From Myxococcales bacterium (GTDB lineage: Bacteria; Myxococcota; UBA727; GCA-2721815), in the NCBI GenBank assembly GCA_002721815.1, contig PBLQ01000061.1, forward strand, positions 172,905-236,904: 64,000 nt of DNA, read 5' to 3'. Numbering within the stretch: the stretch's first letter is position 1; every line of letters starts with the position of its first letter. Of the stretch, positions 63,908-64,000 are shown in pieces. The position numbers were made by a program, and so were the translations under genes. The notes beneath the pieces are model-generated. The model saw only the letters and a program-made list of their open reading frames with translations, was not told the origin of the DNA and did no database searches.

Positions 63908-64000
63908 CTATGGGCGGCGACGGCGTTGGTAACGCGTATCAACATGAACATTCAAAATACGTTGGGCTTCGGCCCGAACAGCTGGGTGATTCTTGAAGGT
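63908..64000 (-). CDS. C-terminal end of a gene entering from the right edge
   Basis: The minus-strand frame is open from the window edge to a TAG at 63908. The last 30 residues include FKNHPAVRAEAQRILNV and end YQRRRRP. The protein cannot be identified from so short a piece. Confidence 0.5.
   Translation of the reverse strand, partial: TFKNHPAVRAEAQRILNVHVDTRYQRRRRP

Noticed and set aside
1-64000. tRNA or rRNA genes
   Set aside because: No T-loop-like GGTTCGANTCC blocks or rRNA-like stretches were seen in the intergenic gaps; a scanner would be needed to exclude a divergent tRNA.

Overview
The window reads as chromosomal DNA of a Gram-negative, probably marine or free-living bacterium of the Myxococcota (old 'deltaproteobacterial') kind. 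This is inferred from sequence style only. The clues are many lipoproteins with Asp-Ala-Gly ('DAG') linkers, thrombospondin type-3, EGF-like, RCC1-like and kelch repeats, PEGA and FHA domains, an ExbB-ExbD-ExbD trio, and a short polysaccharide export (OPX) protein beside a beta-barrel. No rRNA, tRNA, CRISPR array, phage or intact insertion sequence was recognised.

Layout. 1-9.4 kb: a PAS/HAMP sensor kinase (the following gene runs off the left edge), a PEGA protein, a kelch lipoprotein, a periplasmic 5'-nucleotidase-like lipoprotein, TrmB, a metallophosphoesterase and a catalytically dead REP-associated transposase relative. 9.4-12 kb: a Cys-rich lipoprotein and a DAG-linker lipoprotein with two CxxCH motifs. 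12-18.6 kb: a tight housekeeping run mutL-miaA-hisC-cmk-hisS-tlpA-like. 18.6-21.1 kb: a small exported protein, an RlmD-like rRNA methyltransferase and a MoaD-MoaE fusion. 21.2-24.6 kb: fatty acid synthesis genes fabD-fabG-acpP-fabF. 24.8-31.3 kb: ExbB/ExbD/ExbD, then outer-membrane barrel, OPX and BY-kinase, which together look like an envelope energising module and a polysaccharide export line.

31.3-40.4 kb: gamma-carbonic-anhydrase fold protein, DUF192 lipoprotein, DEDDh exonuclease, FHA protein, patatin lipase, a Fic-fold protein without the catalytic His, TPR protein, PpsR-type kinase/pyrophosphorylase, an outer-membrane protein and thioredoxin. 40.5-46.2 kb: nadA-nadB, a small STAS/SpoIIAA-like protein, asnB and an acidic lipoprotein. 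46.3-50.5 kb: two ABC-F ATPases of different type, the first split by a one-base frameshift. 50.5-53.8 kb: a cyclic-nucleotide-gated K+ channel, a 2OG-Fe(II) oxygenase-like protein and a second cNMP-binding protein.

54-63.9 kb is an accessory block of large secreted proteins. It holds a lipoprotein combining an ASPM/SPD-2/Hydin-like domain, about a dozen thrombospondin type-3 units and about seven RCC1-like units; a DAG/EGF lipoprotein with a duplicated C-terminal module; and two EGF-containing exported proteins that end in the same tandem 'GWNMIGYL...GQGYQ' module. This block, with its shared and duplicated modules and more AT-rich codons, is the most unusual part of the window. The OPX/barrel/kinase cluster, the MoaD-MoaE fusion, the dead RayT and dead Fic proteins and the ABC-F frameshift are the other points of note.
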